A DNA stretch of 15,617 nt from CAYOVG01 sp964407285 (GCA_964407285.1 CAYOVG010000152.1:1-15617), one strand, 5' to 3'; shown: positions 1 through 7,632, counted from the stretch's first letter. Numbers and translations are program-made. The notes: a model not told the origin generated them from the sequence alone.

Positions 1-76
1 TTGCGGGTTGCGGGTTGCGGGTTGCGGGTTGCGGGTTGCGGGTTGCGGGTTGCGGGTTGCGGGTTGCGGGTTGCGG
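1..76 (+). repeat. Perfect TTGCGGG heptamer array, left edge
   Basis: Ten perfect copies of TTGCGGG run from base 1 to 70, with a partial copy to 76. The array starts at the window edge, so its true left end is unknown. The G-rich strand is the + strand, and four GGG runs separated by four bases fit a G-quadruplex motif. The same heptamer family recurs at 3982-4170, 7493-7527 and, inverted, 7633-7676. Confidence 0.97.
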
Positions 77-363
77 AAAATCGCACGGGCCGGAGGTTCG
101 TGTCAAGTAAAATCGTGCACGGCGACCTGGAAAACGGCCGAACCGCAATTCCGGGTTGAAGAAAATCCTGCGTAGTGATGGGGAGAGGTCGGTGATGTTG
201 TCGACTTCAGTCCGATGAGCGAACCGTTCCCTTGCGGGCGCAATCCGTGACCGTTCGCTGCTGGGGCGCCGTTGAGTCGACGGCCTCGGGTGTTTGGTGG
301 AGGGGCGGCAATCGACGGCAACGGATGTAGAGTGGAGCCGGTAAGGCAAGGAGTAAAGGGATC
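77..363 (+). other. Upstream region of ribD, no gene seen
   Basis: This 287-base stretch between the heptamer array and ribD has no convincing gene on either strand. It contains a compact inverted repeat, TTGCGGGCGCAA (232-243), nested between AGCGAAC (218-224) and GTTCGCT (253-259), which could form a structured leader. I looked for the conserved blocks of an FMN riboswitch, common upstream of riboflavin genes, and did not find them. No clear sigma-70 promoter was recognised. Confidence 0.5.
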
Positions 364-1557
364 GTGGTTTTGACCGGTGCTGTGACCATTTCCGATCGCG
401 ACCGCGCTTTTATGAAGGAGGCGCTGAGGCTCGCGGCCAGGGGGGCGGGGGGGACGAGCCCCAACCCGATGGTCGGGGCCGTTGTGGTGCGGGACGGCGT
501 CGTGGTGGGCCGGGGATACCACGAGTACGCCGGGGGGCCGCATGCCGAAGTCAACGCCCTGAGGGACGCGGGCGAGAAGGCCGGGGGGGCGGACCTCTTC
601 GTCACCCTGGAGCCGTGCAACCACCACGGGCGCACGCCTCCGTGCACGGCGGCCGTGCTGGCGGCGGGGGTATCGAGGGTGGTGGTCGGAATGGGTGACC
701 CCAATCCCAGGGTCGAAGGCGGCGGCACGGAGTTTCTGAGGGCTCGGGGCGTGCGGGTCGACCAGCCTGTTCTCGAACGGGAATGCAGGCTCCTCAACCA
801 GGCCTTCATCAAGCACTCCACGACGGGGCTGCCGCTGGTGGTCCTGAAGGCTGCGGCGACCCTGGACGGGCGCATCGCCACGCGCACCGGAGATTCCCGG
901 TGGATCACCAACGAGCGATCCAGGCGTTTCGTGCACGGGTTGCGATGCGATCTGGACGGGATACTGGTGGGAATCGGAACCGCGCTGGCGGACGACCCGC
1001 AGCTTACGGCCCGTATCCGAAGAAAACCGGCGTGCCGGCAGCCGGTACGGATCGTGCTCGACGCCGGCTTGAGGCTGCCGACTTCGAGCGCGCTGGCGCG
1101 GACGGCCCGGGAGGTCCCGGTGTGGGTTGCGTGCTCGGAGCATGCTCCGGCGGAGAACGAAGCGCAACTGAGGGACGCGGGGGTCGATGTGTTGCGGCTT
1201 CCCGTGCTCGAATCCGGTTTCGGGGGCTCGACCCGCCCGGGCGGGTGCGACGGCGCGGACGGAGCCTGCAGAGTGGACCCGGCGGCGCTCCTTCGGGAAC
1301 TCGGAAAGCGAAATATCACGAGCGTTCTCGTGGAGGGCGGGGGGAGCGTTCACGGCGCTTTCATCGATGCCCGGCTGGCCGATGAATTCCACTTCTTCTA
1401 CGCTCCCAAGGTGCTGGGAGACCGCGATTCCGTGCCGATGGTCTCCGGTTCGCCCCGCGAGTCCATGGCGGATGCGCTCCCGGTCCACGACATCCGCGTG
1501 CGCCGGTTCGGCGGCGACGTGCTGCTTTCGGGAAGGTTCCGGGAAGAGATCTACTGA
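364..1557 (+). CDS. ribD: Bifunctional riboflavin biosynthesis deaminase/reductase RibD
   Basis: RibD deaminates the pyrimidine intermediate derived from GTP and then reduces its ribosyl side chain with NADPH, in the cytoplasm. The 397-residue product has both expected domains. The N-terminal deaminase has the SPNPMVG motif (32-38) and zinc ligands H60 with E62 (HAE) and C85 and C94 (EPCNHHGRTPPC). The C-terminal reductase has VLKAAATLDGRIA (160-172), GDSRWIT (176-182) and VEGGGSVHGAF (323-333). The start is GTG at 364, with AAGGAG at 348-353 ten bases upstream; an ATG at 412 would cut off the conserved N-terminal helix. A Gly/Cys-rich stretch at about 287-302 lies in the reductase domain and may be a loop insertion. 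ribE follows 148 bases downstream on the same strand. Confidence 0.96.
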   Translation: MVLTGAVTISDRDRAFMKEALRLAARGAGGTSPNPMVGAVVVRDGVVVGRGYHEYAGGPHAEVNALRDAGEKAGGADLFVTLEPCNHHGRTPPCTAAVLAAGVSRVVVGMGDPNPRVEGGGTEFLRARGVRVDQPVLERECRLLNQAFIKHSTTGLPLVVLKAAATLDGRIATRTGDSRWITNERSRRFVHGLRCDLDGILVGIGTALADDPQLTARIRRKPACRQPVRIVLDAGLRLPTSSALARTAREVPVWVACSEHAPAENEAQLRDAGVDVLRLPVLESGFGGSTRPGGCDGADGACRVDPAALLRELGKRNITSVLVEGGGSVHGAFIDARLADEFHFFYAPKVLGDRDSVPMVSGSPRESMADALPVHDIRVRRFGGDVLLSGRFREEIY

Positions 1558-1705
1558 TGGCGGAAAGCGGCGGGCGGCAAGAGACGGGCGGCGGGAAGAG
1601 ACGGGAACGGGCGGGAATATGTTGAAATTGACCGGACGGGAATAATCCGGGACGGGGATTCGCTGAAATTCGCTGAAGGCGATGGGAAAGGTATGGTGAA
1701 GCGCT
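1558..1705 (+). repeat. ribD-ribE spacer with small tandem duplications
   Basis: The 148-base spacer has two repeat structures. Near 1571-1605 a purine-rich motif of the form GGGCGGC/GAAGAGAC occurs twice in imperfect tandem. At 1658-1677 the decamer ATTCGCTGAA is perfectly duplicated in tandem. No promoter or terminator is evident, so ribD and ribE may be cotranscribed. Confidence 0.7.
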
Positions 1706-2380
1706 ATGTTCACCGGGCTTGTTGAAGGGACCGGAGCACTGCTTCGGATCGACCGCCAGGGGGCCGATTCCAGGATGGTGATTCGGGCACATCACCACAT
1801 GGAGAACCTCATTCTCGGGGAGAGCATCGCCGTCAACGGAGCGTGCCTCACGGTTGTGTCGTTCCAGGGGGATACGTTCACGGCGGATGTGTCGGCGGAG
1901 ACTCTCGGCCGCACGACCCTGGGGCGCAAGCCCCCCGGAGCGAGGTTGAACCTCGAGCGCGCCCTGCGCCTCGGAGACCGCCTCGGAGGCCACCTGGTGA
2001 GCGGGCACATCGACGGCATCGGCAAACTCCTGGACCGCTACCGGGAGGGCCGCTCGTGGCGCCTGGTCTTCGCGGTCCCGCCGGAGCTCACCCGCTATAT
2101 CATCGAAAAGGGATCGATCGCCATCGACGGCATAAGCCTCACGGTCAACGGCTGCGAGGAGGCGACGTTCCATGTGAACATCGTCCCGCACACCGCGAAG
2201 GAAACCACGATCGACGACCTCCAGATCGGCGACGAAGTGAACCTCGAAACCGACCTCATCGGCAAATACGTCGAACGGATGCTGGCCGCCTGGAGCAAGT
2301 CCGGCGAAAAGGGCGGGGAACGGAAACCCGAAAGCCGCATCGACGACGATTTCCTTCGCAAGCACGGATTCATCGGCTGA
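1706..2380 (+). CDS. ribE: Riboflavin synthase, alpha subunit
   Basis: This enzyme dismutates two 6,7-dimethyl-8-ribityllumazine molecules into riboflavin and the pyrimidine intermediate. The 224-residue product starts with the family hallmark MFTGLVEGTG and has two lumazine-binding repeats: GESIAVNGACLTVV (38-51) with LGGHLVSGHIDG (93-104), and KGSIAIDGISLTVNG (135-149) with IVPHTAKETT (159-168). It ends in the usual C-terminal helix (DFLRKHGF). The length is normal. The hallmark N terminus fixes the start although the ribosome-binding site is weak (GGTG or GGGAAAGG upstream). It converges on maf, 41 bases away. The symbol ribE is used for this enzyme in many genomes; E. coli calls it ribC. 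Confidence 0.96.
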   Translation: MFTGLVEGTGALLRIDRQGADSRMVIRAHHHMENLILGESIAVNGACLTVVSFQGDTFTADVSAETLGRTTLGRKPPGARLNLERALRLGDRLGGHLVSGHIDGIGKLLDRYREGRSWRLVFAVPPELTRYIIEKGSIAIDGISLTVNGCEEATFHVNIVPHTAKETTIDDLQIGDEVNLETDLIGKYVERMLAAWSKSGEKGGERKPESRIDDDFLRKHGFIG

Positions 2381-2421
2381 TCATGTCGGTGGGATTTGTG
2401 TGAGGCTCGCAGACTTCCTGC

Positions 2422-3141
2422 CTACACGGCATTGTCCTTTCGGTTTGCTTCAGCGGTGTCCGCCGCGGGGCGGATGATCCGGTCCTTTGTCATCCACTCG
2501 AGAGTCTCGCAAAGCGGAAGCCCGACCACGTTCGTGTACGACCCCGAAATCCGGCGGACCAGAAACGCGCCGATTCCCTGGATGCCGTACGCCCCCGCCT
2601 TGTCGAGCGGTTCTCCCGTCGCGACGTAGGAAAGGACCTCCTCCCGCGTGAGATCCTTGAAAACGACCCCGGTCACCACCGACTGGATGCGCTTTACACG
2701 GCGCTTCGAATGCATGAGGCACACGCCGGTCATGACCTCGTGGGTCCTGCCGCTTAGCCGCCTCAGCATGAGGACCGCTTCGTCGGCGTCCGCGGGTTTG
2801 CCGAAGACCGTCCCGCCCAGGACCACCATGGTATCCGCGGAAAGCACCCAGCGGTCGGGGTGGATGCGCGAAACGGCCAGGGCCTTCTCCTCCGCCCACT
2901 GCTTCACGAGCGCGTCGGGCGAAGGCCTCGGTTCGGACGGGTCGAGTTCCTCGCCGGTTCCGCTCGGTATCACGTCGAAAGCAAGTCCCACCGACCTCAG
3001 GAGGCTGCTGCGCCGCGGCGACGCCGAAGCCAGGATGAAAGGCTCCAGGGTGCGAAACACGGCGCCGGGCGGAGCTTCCCGTTCTTTGTCGTCTTTGCCT
3101 TCCGGCCCCTCGGGCGGCGCAGTATCGTCGGTCACGGTCAT
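2422..3141 (-). CDS. maf: Maf-family nucleotide pyrophosphatase
   Basis: Maf proteins hydrolyse non-canonical or surplus nucleoside triphosphates (dTTP, UTP or modified bases) to monophosphates. The 239-residue product shows ILASASPRR (36-44), SADTMVV (101-107) with the catalytic aspartate, GKP (114-116), SGRTHEVMTGV (130-140) and DKAGAYGIQG, as in the dTTP/UTP-type subgroup. The ATG start is supported by GGAGGT seven bases upstream. The first 33 or so residues are acidic and proline-rich and are not part of the core fold. It lies 57 bases downstream of tatD and is probably cotranscribed with it. The exact substrate cannot be read from sequence. Confidence 0.93.
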   Translation of the reverse strand: MTVTDDTAPPEGPEGKDDKEREAPPGAVFRTLEPFILASASPRRSSLLRSVGLAFDVIPSGTGEELDPSEPRPSPDALVKQWAEEKALAVSRIHPDRWVLSADTMVVLGGTVFGKPADADEAVLMLRRLSGRTHEVMTGVCLMHSKRRVKRIQSVVTGVVFKDLTREEVLSYVATGEPLDKAGAYGIQGIGAFLVRRISGSYTNVVGLPLCETLEWMTKDRIIRPAADTAEANRKDNAV

Positions 3142-3198
3142 TGCGGTTACCTCCTCCTCGTAATCATCCTCATTCGCCCCCGCACCATCGGCCGGCGG

Positions 3199-3969
3199 TT
3201 ACGCACCCATTCCGAATACCCGGTGGGCGTTCAGAGTCGTCTGTCGAGCGAGTTCCTCGAAGGGGACCCCGCGCAATTCCGCCACTTTCCTTGCGGTGTG
3301 GAGGACGTAGGAGGGCTCGTTGTCCTTTCCCCTGTAAGGAACGGGCGCAAGATAGGGGGAATCGGTCTCCAGGACGAGCCGGTCCGCCGGCGCCCGCACG
3401 GCGACCTCCTGCTGCACCCGCGCGTTCTTGAACGTGACCGTTCCCGGAATGGAGAGATAGCCTCCGAGATCCAGGCAGCGCTTCGCCGTTCGCCAGTCCC
3501 CCGAAAAGCAGTGGAATACGAGTCCGGCAAGGCGGGATGCGTAGCTCCCCGCCACGTCGAAAAAGTCCGGATACGCATCCCTGATATGGAACACCACCGG
3601 CAGCCCCGCTTCGACGGCGATGTCCAACTGCCCGCGCAGGCATTCCCGCTGAACGTCCCGCGGCTTGTAATCCCTGAAGTAGTCCAGGCCGATTTCGCCG
3701 ATGGCGAGCACCTTCTTCGACTTTGCAAGTTCCAGGAGTTCCGCCGAAGCTCCGGCATCAAGCCGGAAGGCGTCGTGCGGGTGGATGCCGACCGTCGCCC
3801 AGACGCACGGGTGCGCCCCGGCGAGTTCCACGGCCTTGCGGCTGCTGCCGATGTCGATTCCGATGGTTATTATCTCCAGGACGCCGTTGCCTCGCGCGCG
3901 GTCCAGCACCGCGGTAAGGTCCCCGGCCAGTTCGGGAAAATCCAGGTGAGCATGGGTATCTATCAACAT
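3199..3969 (-). CDS. tatD: TatD-family metal-dependent deoxyribonuclease
   Basis: TatD enzymes are TIM-barrel hydrolases with DNase activity, implicated in DNA processing or repair. The 256-residue product has the full metal-site set: HAHLD (H6, H8), GIHPH (61-65), GEIGLDY with E92, FHIRD (H128), HCFSG (H153) and ETDSPYL (D203). The length is typical. The ATG at 3969 lies only 12 bases from the last heptamer unit, so its leader and any own promoter would lie inside or beyond the array; the ribosome-binding site is weak (AAGAAAG). Transcripts arriving from the transferase gene would carry the C-rich version of the repeat. Its exact subfamily (TatD, YcfH or YjjV type) is not resolved. Confidence 0.93.
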   Translation of the reverse strand: MLIDTHAHLDFPELAGDLTAVLDRARGNGVLEIITIGIDIGSSRKAVELAGAHPCVWATVGIHPHDAFRLDAGASAELLELAKSKKVLAIGEIGLDYFRDYKPRDVQRECLRGQLDIAVEAGLPVVFHIRDAYPDFFDVAGSYASRLAGLVFHCFSGDWRTAKRCLDLGGYLSIPGTVTFKNARVQQEVAVRAPADRLVLETDSPYLAPVPYRGKDNEPSYVLHTARKVAELRGVPFEELARQTTLNAHRVFGMGA

Positions 3970-3981
3970 GGCGTTACTTTC

Positions 3982-4170
3982 TTGCGGGTTGCGGGTTGCG
4001 GGTTACGGGTTACGGGTTGCGAGTTATGGGTTATGGGTTACGGGTTATGGGTTATGGGTTATGGGTTACGGGTTATGGGTTATGGGTTGCGGGTTATGGG
4101 TTGCGGGTTATGGGTTGCGGGTTGCGGGTTGTGGGTTATGGGTTACGGGTTGCGGGGTGTGGGGTGTCGG
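3982..4170 (+). repeat. TTRYGGG heptamer array between PPTase and tatD
   Basis: Twenty-five consecutive heptamers run from 3982 to 4156, with two decayed units to 4170. The units are mixtures of TTGCGGG, TTACGGG and TTATGGG, with single TTGTGGG and TTGCGAG copies, so most variation is transitions at positions 3 and 4. The + strand is G-rich with GGG every seven bases, resembling telomere-type G-quadruplex sequence. There are no spacers, so it is not CRISPR. It fills the whole gap between the transferase stop and the tatD start. Confidence 0.98.
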
Positions 4171-4975
4171 CTCCGAGTTCCCGGTCCTGAATCGAGGGCT
4201 CCGGGTTGCCGGCATCGAGAACGCCGTTCGCATCGTAGCGCTTCACCGCACCCATGCGCCTCCCGGCCGCCACCATCGCTCCCGCATACCCCGGCGCGGG
4301 AGTGAAGCGGTACAACGACCAGGCAACGGCTGAGGGGCGGCGGTCCCCCCTGCCGACGACAATCTCCACGCGCCCATCCCGGAAGATCTCAGCCTCAACC
4401 GCATCCAGGCCGCTCAATCCCTCTCCACATGCTTTAAGATAAGCTTCCTTCACCGTCCATGTACAGAAGAACAACTCCCGCTTCCGCTCCGGCGAAGCGG
4501 CGCTGAAGGCGGCCCGCTCGCGAGCCGAGAAGAATCGCTCCACGATTCCGTCGAGGTCCGCGATATCGCGCATCAATTCAATATCGACCCCGACCGGAAC
4601 GCCCTCCGGAGCGAGCGCGTACACGACCACGCCGTCCGAATGCGACATGTTGAAGCTTACGCCGCTTTCGGCGTTTTCAGGGCGAATCACTTCGGGCTTG
4701 CCTTTGGGACCGTAGCGGTACTTCACTTCGGCGGGATGGACCCCCAGGTAGCGGCCGAGCACTTCGCGCAGCATCCCATGGCCGGCAACGAACCGGTCCC
4801 TGTCCCGCTGGAAGTAAAACCGGCCGGCCCTGTCCCGTTCCTCGGGGGAGAGATGGTTCCGCAGGCGTTGCAGACGCTCGTGGCGCAGGTCCAGGGAGGC
4901 GCGCCAGAGGTGCGCTTCGGTATGGGGGACCTCCGGGCGTTCGTCCGGAGGTCCCCAGAACAACTCGTCCAACAT
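4136..4975 (-). CDS. Sfp-type 4'-phosphopantetheinyl transferase
   Basis: Such enzymes move phosphopantetheine from CoA to a carrier-protein serine. The motifs, numbered from the upstream TTG at 4990, are RFVAGHGMLREVLG (66-79), FNMSHSDG (113-120), VGVDIE (133-138, magnesium ligands D136 and E138) and WTVKEAYLKACGEGLS (178-193). The start is uncertain: the TTG at 4990 leaves 10 bases to the upstream stop, while the ATG at 4975 (used here) is the more usual codon; neither has a good ribosome-binding site. The conserved fold ends near residue 240, at YAGAMVAAG. The last 40 or so residues look like translated intergenic DNA and finish inside the heptamer array, which supplies the TAA. No polyketide or peptide synthetase is nearby, so the target could be the fatty-acid carrier protein. 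Confidence 0.93.
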   Translation of the reverse strand: MLDELFWGPPDERPEVPHTEAHLWRASLDLRHERLQRLRNHLSPEERDRAGRFYFQRDRDRFVAGHGMLREVLGRYLGVHPAEVKYRYGPKGKPEVIRPENAESGVSFNMSHSDGVVVYALAPEGVPVGVDIELMRDIADLDGIVERFFSARERAAFSAASPERKRELFFCTWTVKEAYLKACGEGLSGLDAVEAEIFRDGRVEIVVGRGDRRPSAVAWSLYRFTPAPGYAGAMVAAGRRMGAVKRYDANGVLDAGNPEPSIQDRELGADTPHPATRNP

Positions 4976-5000
4976 TATGCGACCGTACAACGAATCCGGA

Positions 5001-6266
5001 TCAACGCGCTCCCACCGGCAGAGTCAGCAGCGGCGCCATGGTCTGCACGTTCCCGGACTGCAGGGAGAAAAGGGTTATGAGAAGCCCGAAAGCGTACTTC
5101 GAAGACAGATCACTGTCCTTGATATAGAAATAACTGCCCCGGTAGTAAATGGAAATGAAGGCGTCCGTCGGCGGCGCGGCGCTGGAGTGGACCTCTATGA
5201 TGCTCCCGTCATCTCCCCGCACCCTCGGGTATGCCTTGACCAGTTTTTCCTTGACGGCGCTTTCGGGAGGAACGACTCCATCGGAAAGGAAAAAGAGGGC
5301 TTCCATGAAGCTGCGCAACTGGACGTTCACCGTGGCTACCATCTCCTGCTGCACCCCGCCGCCCAGTTCGGGGGCGATTCCTCTCGCCGTCGTCAACGCA
5401 AACGATTCCCCGATGCGGCCGCCCGCGACCGGGTAGCGCTTCGGCTGAACTCCGAGGAGTTCCTCCAGCCTTCGGGCTTCGTCCTCATCGGCATAGCGCA
5501 CCTGCATGAGGGTCTGGGCAGGTCCGGGCTTGACGAGCTGATACGTTCCGTTCTTTCCGAGTCGAAAGCTCGCGCCCTCCTTCGCCGCCGCGACGATGGA
5601 CGCCGCATCGACTTCGTCCCGGGGTATCGCATCCGTTATGATGGTTTGCTGGAGCGGCATGGACGTAAACTCGAGGTCTCCGCGGTTCGAGATGGCGGAC
5701 AGCAATCTGACGAGTTCGAGGAATCTCATGTAGCTTCCCGGATCACCCACGACGACTCCCGGAGCGACCGGCACATTCGCGGCAGCTCCGATGCGCTGCA
5801 CCAGGATGCGCAGGAGGTGCTCCATGCTCCACCCGGTACGGTGCAGCATGACTATCCTGTCCAGGGTCACTTCCGTCAGAACGCGGGTTACGTACTGCTC
5901 GCCCTCCAGCGGCGTATACGTGATGGTCGGTTGCTGCGCAAAACTGCTGCTGAGCGTAGGCTGATAAGTGAAAATGAGAGGCGCGCCGAGCATCGAGGGA
6001 GCATCGGGAAACTGAGCCGCCAGGGACGCCCCCGCCGTAACGTTGAAAGAAGATGAAATCGCGCCGATCTGAAGAAAGAACGGGGCCTCGATGTACTTCA
6101 GCCGCACGAGATTGAGAAGCATCTGTTCGTTCGTGCTCTGCTCCACGCTCTTATTGAACTTGATACGGTCGCCCTTCATGAATGCGGGACCAATGCCGCA
6201 CCCGGAAATCACCATGCAGATCAACAGACATATCCCCAAAAGCCTTGCAGTACGCCCTCTACCCAT
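5001..6266 (-). CDS. Putative lipoprotein of unknown function
   Basis: The 421-residue product begins with a basic N terminus, a hydrophobic stretch (about 9-20) and the lipobox ISGC, with C23 as the likely lipidated residue, so it should be anchored in a membrane facing the periplasm. The mature part starts with KFNKSVEQSTNEQMLLNLVRLKY, a segment I associate with uncharacterised proteobacterial lipoproteins but cannot assign to a named family. The rest alternates Ser/Thr/Pro-rich and mixed segments with no catalytic motif. The frame is open to 6431, but ATG 6266 has AGGAGGGG six bases upstream and puts the signal peptide at the N terminus. The transferase gene follows within 25 bases, suggesting an operon. 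Confidence 0.8.
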   Translation of the reverse strand: MGRGRTARLLGICLLICMVISGCGIGPAFMKGDRIKFNKSVEQSTNEQMLLNLVRLKYIEAPFFLQIGAISSSFNVTAGASLAAQFPDAPSMLGAPLIFTYQPTLSSSFAQQPTITYTPLEGEQYVTRVLTEVTLDRIVMLHRTGWSMEHLLRILVQRIGAAANVPVAPGVVVGDPGSYMRFLELVRLLSAISNRGDLEFTSMPLQQTIITDAIPRDEVDAASIVAAAKEGASFRLGKNGTYQLVKPGPAQTLMQVRYADEDEARRLEELLGVQPKRYPVAGGRIGESFALTTARGIAPELGGGVQQEMVATVNVQLRSFMEALFFLSDGVVPPESAVKEKLVKAYPRVRGDDGSIIEVHSSAAPPTDAFISIYYRGSYFYIKDSDLSSKYAFGLLITLFSLQSGNVQTMAPLLTLPVGAR

Positions 6267-6454
6267 AACAGTCCCCTCCTCGTTTTCACTACGGATATGC
6301 AACCCCCCTGGCACAGCCCCTCGCCGTATATCAGACAGCCGCAAGCCTCGCGACAAGAACGGCCGGATAAAAGCCCGACTGGAATAAAACCGGCCGGCGC
6401 AGTCGTTCATTAGGCCTGAAGTCCTATTCATTACAGACGGAATAATAAAAACAC

Positions 6455-6482
6455 TTTATACCCGAGGCTCGCATCAGGTCAA
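6455..6482 (-). promoter_or_regulatory. Sigma-70-type promoter for the lipoprotein gene
   Basis: On the minus strand, TTGACC (6477-6482) and TATAAA (6455-6460) are separated by 16 bases. Transcription would start near 6448, giving a leader of roughly 180 bases before the lipoprotein ATG. It may drive the lipoprotein-PPTase-tatD-maf run. Confidence 0.7.
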
Positions 6483-6540
6483 TCATAAACGGCCACGGCC
6501 GTCCCCGTTGAGGCTATAAAGAGTTATTTCCAATAGATAG

Positions 6541-6569
6541 TTGCTATCCCGGTACTTTGTGGATATAAT
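6541..6569 (+). promoter_or_regulatory. Sigma-70-type promoter for the phage-like gene
   Basis: TTGCTA (6541-6546) and a perfect TATAAT (6564-6569) are separated by 17 bases on the + strand. It points at the gene starting at 6767 and diverges from the minus-strand promoter 60 bases away. Confidence 0.75.
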
Positions 6570-6766
6570 ATTGCGTATTTACGGTCAATATTGCGCGTCC
6601 TCATTTTCCGGCGGTTCCCGAGCGGTGGGTCGCCGAACGGGTAGAATGATGGGGGGCGCTTTTCATCTCGATGAGGCCCCATTCCAGTTTGCTCTTCGCC
6701 GGGGGGGAGGATACGGACTCTCATGCGGTAAGGTTTTCATTCAGTAAGGCACAGGAGGAGTAACGA
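6570..6766 (+). other. Long 5' leader of the phage-like gene
   Basis: About 190 bases separate the promoter from the start codon. The first part is AT-rich, then comes GC-rich sequence with several small inverted repeats, for example TCATC-TC-GATGA (6663-6674) and a GGTTC/GAAC pairing near 6613-6640. I cannot match it to a known riboswitch or small RNA. No open frame with a ribosome-binding site is apparent in it. Confidence 0.4.
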
Positions 6767-7489
6767 ATGATATCCATCGAGACCAGGGCGGGAAAGCGGG
6801 CGTACGAGACCGTCGCCGAGAGGGTACGGAAATTTCGTGAGAAGTATCCCGTTGACTCCGGCTGGCAGATCGTTACAGAACTTCAATTTCCAACCGACAA
6901 TACCGTTCTTTGCCGGGCCGTCATCACGGACCCGGACGGCAGAATCGTTGCGACCGGAACGGCCGAGGAGACTCGTGGTTCGACGTTCATCAACAAGACG
7001 TCGGCCGTGGAGAATGCGGAAACTTCGGCAATAGGCAGGGCGCTGTTTTCGGCCGGGTTCGGCGGCGGTGAGTTTTGCAGCGCGGATGAGTTGTTCGTGG
7101 CGCTCAAGCGCCAGGATGAGCTGATGGCCGCGGAAACCGAAGTTCTTCACGAGGTCCGGAAGGGGCAGGGGGCGGCTCCCGGGCGGGAAGAGCCGGCGGA
7201 ACAGCAGGCTCTGCCTTTCGCGCAGCCCGCAAGGCAACAGCAGGGCAAACCCCGAACGGCGACTCCGTCCCCCGAGGCGGGACCTGACGCCAGGACTCTT
7301 CCCGCGTCGGCTTTCGGACTCCCGGACGATTGCGGCATCCTTTTCGTCCAGGATGGAAACATCGTGTTTGCGAAAGACCAGACGAAGGGAGCGACGTTCA
7401 ACAACAGGGAACACCTGAAGAGCGCGGGTTTCTCCTTCCATGGGCGACACAAGATCTGGTTCAAGGAGATTCACGAGGAAGTGGTGTAA
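6767..7489 (+). CDS. Phage-type protein, possible single-strand DNA annealing factor
   Basis: The 240-residue product has an N-terminal domain (about 1-115) containing GWQIVTEL, an ITDPDGRIVATGTAEE stretch and NKTSAVENAETSAIGRALFSAGFGG (76-100). I associate that signature with phage-encoded proteins of recombination modules, possibly remote Rad52-like annealing proteins; this is from memory and unverified. A low-complexity Glu/Gln/Pro/Ala linker (about 130-182) leads to a small C-terminal domain with NREHLKSAGFSFHGRHKIWFK (213-233), resembling short phage domains of the LKxxGFxW...W type. AGGAGG lies upstream of the ATG with good spacing. No other phage genes are near, so it looks like a retained or acquired singleton. 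It converges on the MinD/FlhG-like gene. Confidence 0.75.
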   Translation: MISIETRAGKRAYETVAERVRKFREKYPVDSGWQIVTELQFPTDNTVLCRAVITDPDGRIVATGTAEETRGSTFINKTSAVENAETSAIGRALFSAGFGGGEFCSADELFVALKRQDELMAAETEVLHEVRKGQGAAPGREEPAEQQALPFAQPARQQQGKPRTATPSPEAGPDARTLPASAFGLPDDCGILFVQDGNIVFAKDQTKGATFNNREHLKSAGFSFHGRHKIWFKEIHEEVV

Positions 7490-7492
7490 GCG

Positions 7493-7527
7493 ATGCGGGT
7501 TGCGCGTTACGGGTTACAGGTTGCGAA
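7493..7527 (+). repeat. Degenerate heptamer copies, G-rich orientation
   Basis: Five decayed heptamers (ATGCGGG, TTGCGCG, TTACGGG, TTACAGG, TTGCGAA) begin three bases after the stop codon of the phage-like gene. They have the same orientation as the arrays at 1-76 and 3982-4170. Confidence 0.75.
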
Positions 7528-7632
7528 GCCGCGTCGTTCCGGGCAGGGGGCGTGTTTTCACGGCTCATGGCGCGGGCCGCGGTGATGAACCGATGAAATG
7601 AAAACCGGTCTGTCCGGGATGTCGCGGATTTC

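Noticed and set aside
77..363. FMN riboswitch upstream of ribD
   Set aside because: The conserved sequence blocks and multi-stem layout of the RFN element are not present.
103..2365. Long minus-strand open frames opposite ribD and ribE
   Set aside because: They are antisense shadows of well-recognised genes in GC-rich DNA and have no family features or ribosome-binding sites.
1..4170. CRISPR array
   Set aside because: The heptamers are contiguous, have no spacers, and no cas genes are present.
2860..4333. Plus-strand frames encoding a GYGLWVM heptapeptide repeat
   Set aside because: The repeat is a translation of the heptamer array, and the rest is antisense to maf, tatD and the transferase gene.
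6267..6431. N-terminal 55-residue extension of the lipoprotein
   Set aside because: It would bury the signal peptide; the internal ATG has a strong ribosome-binding site and the extension lies in the 5' leader.
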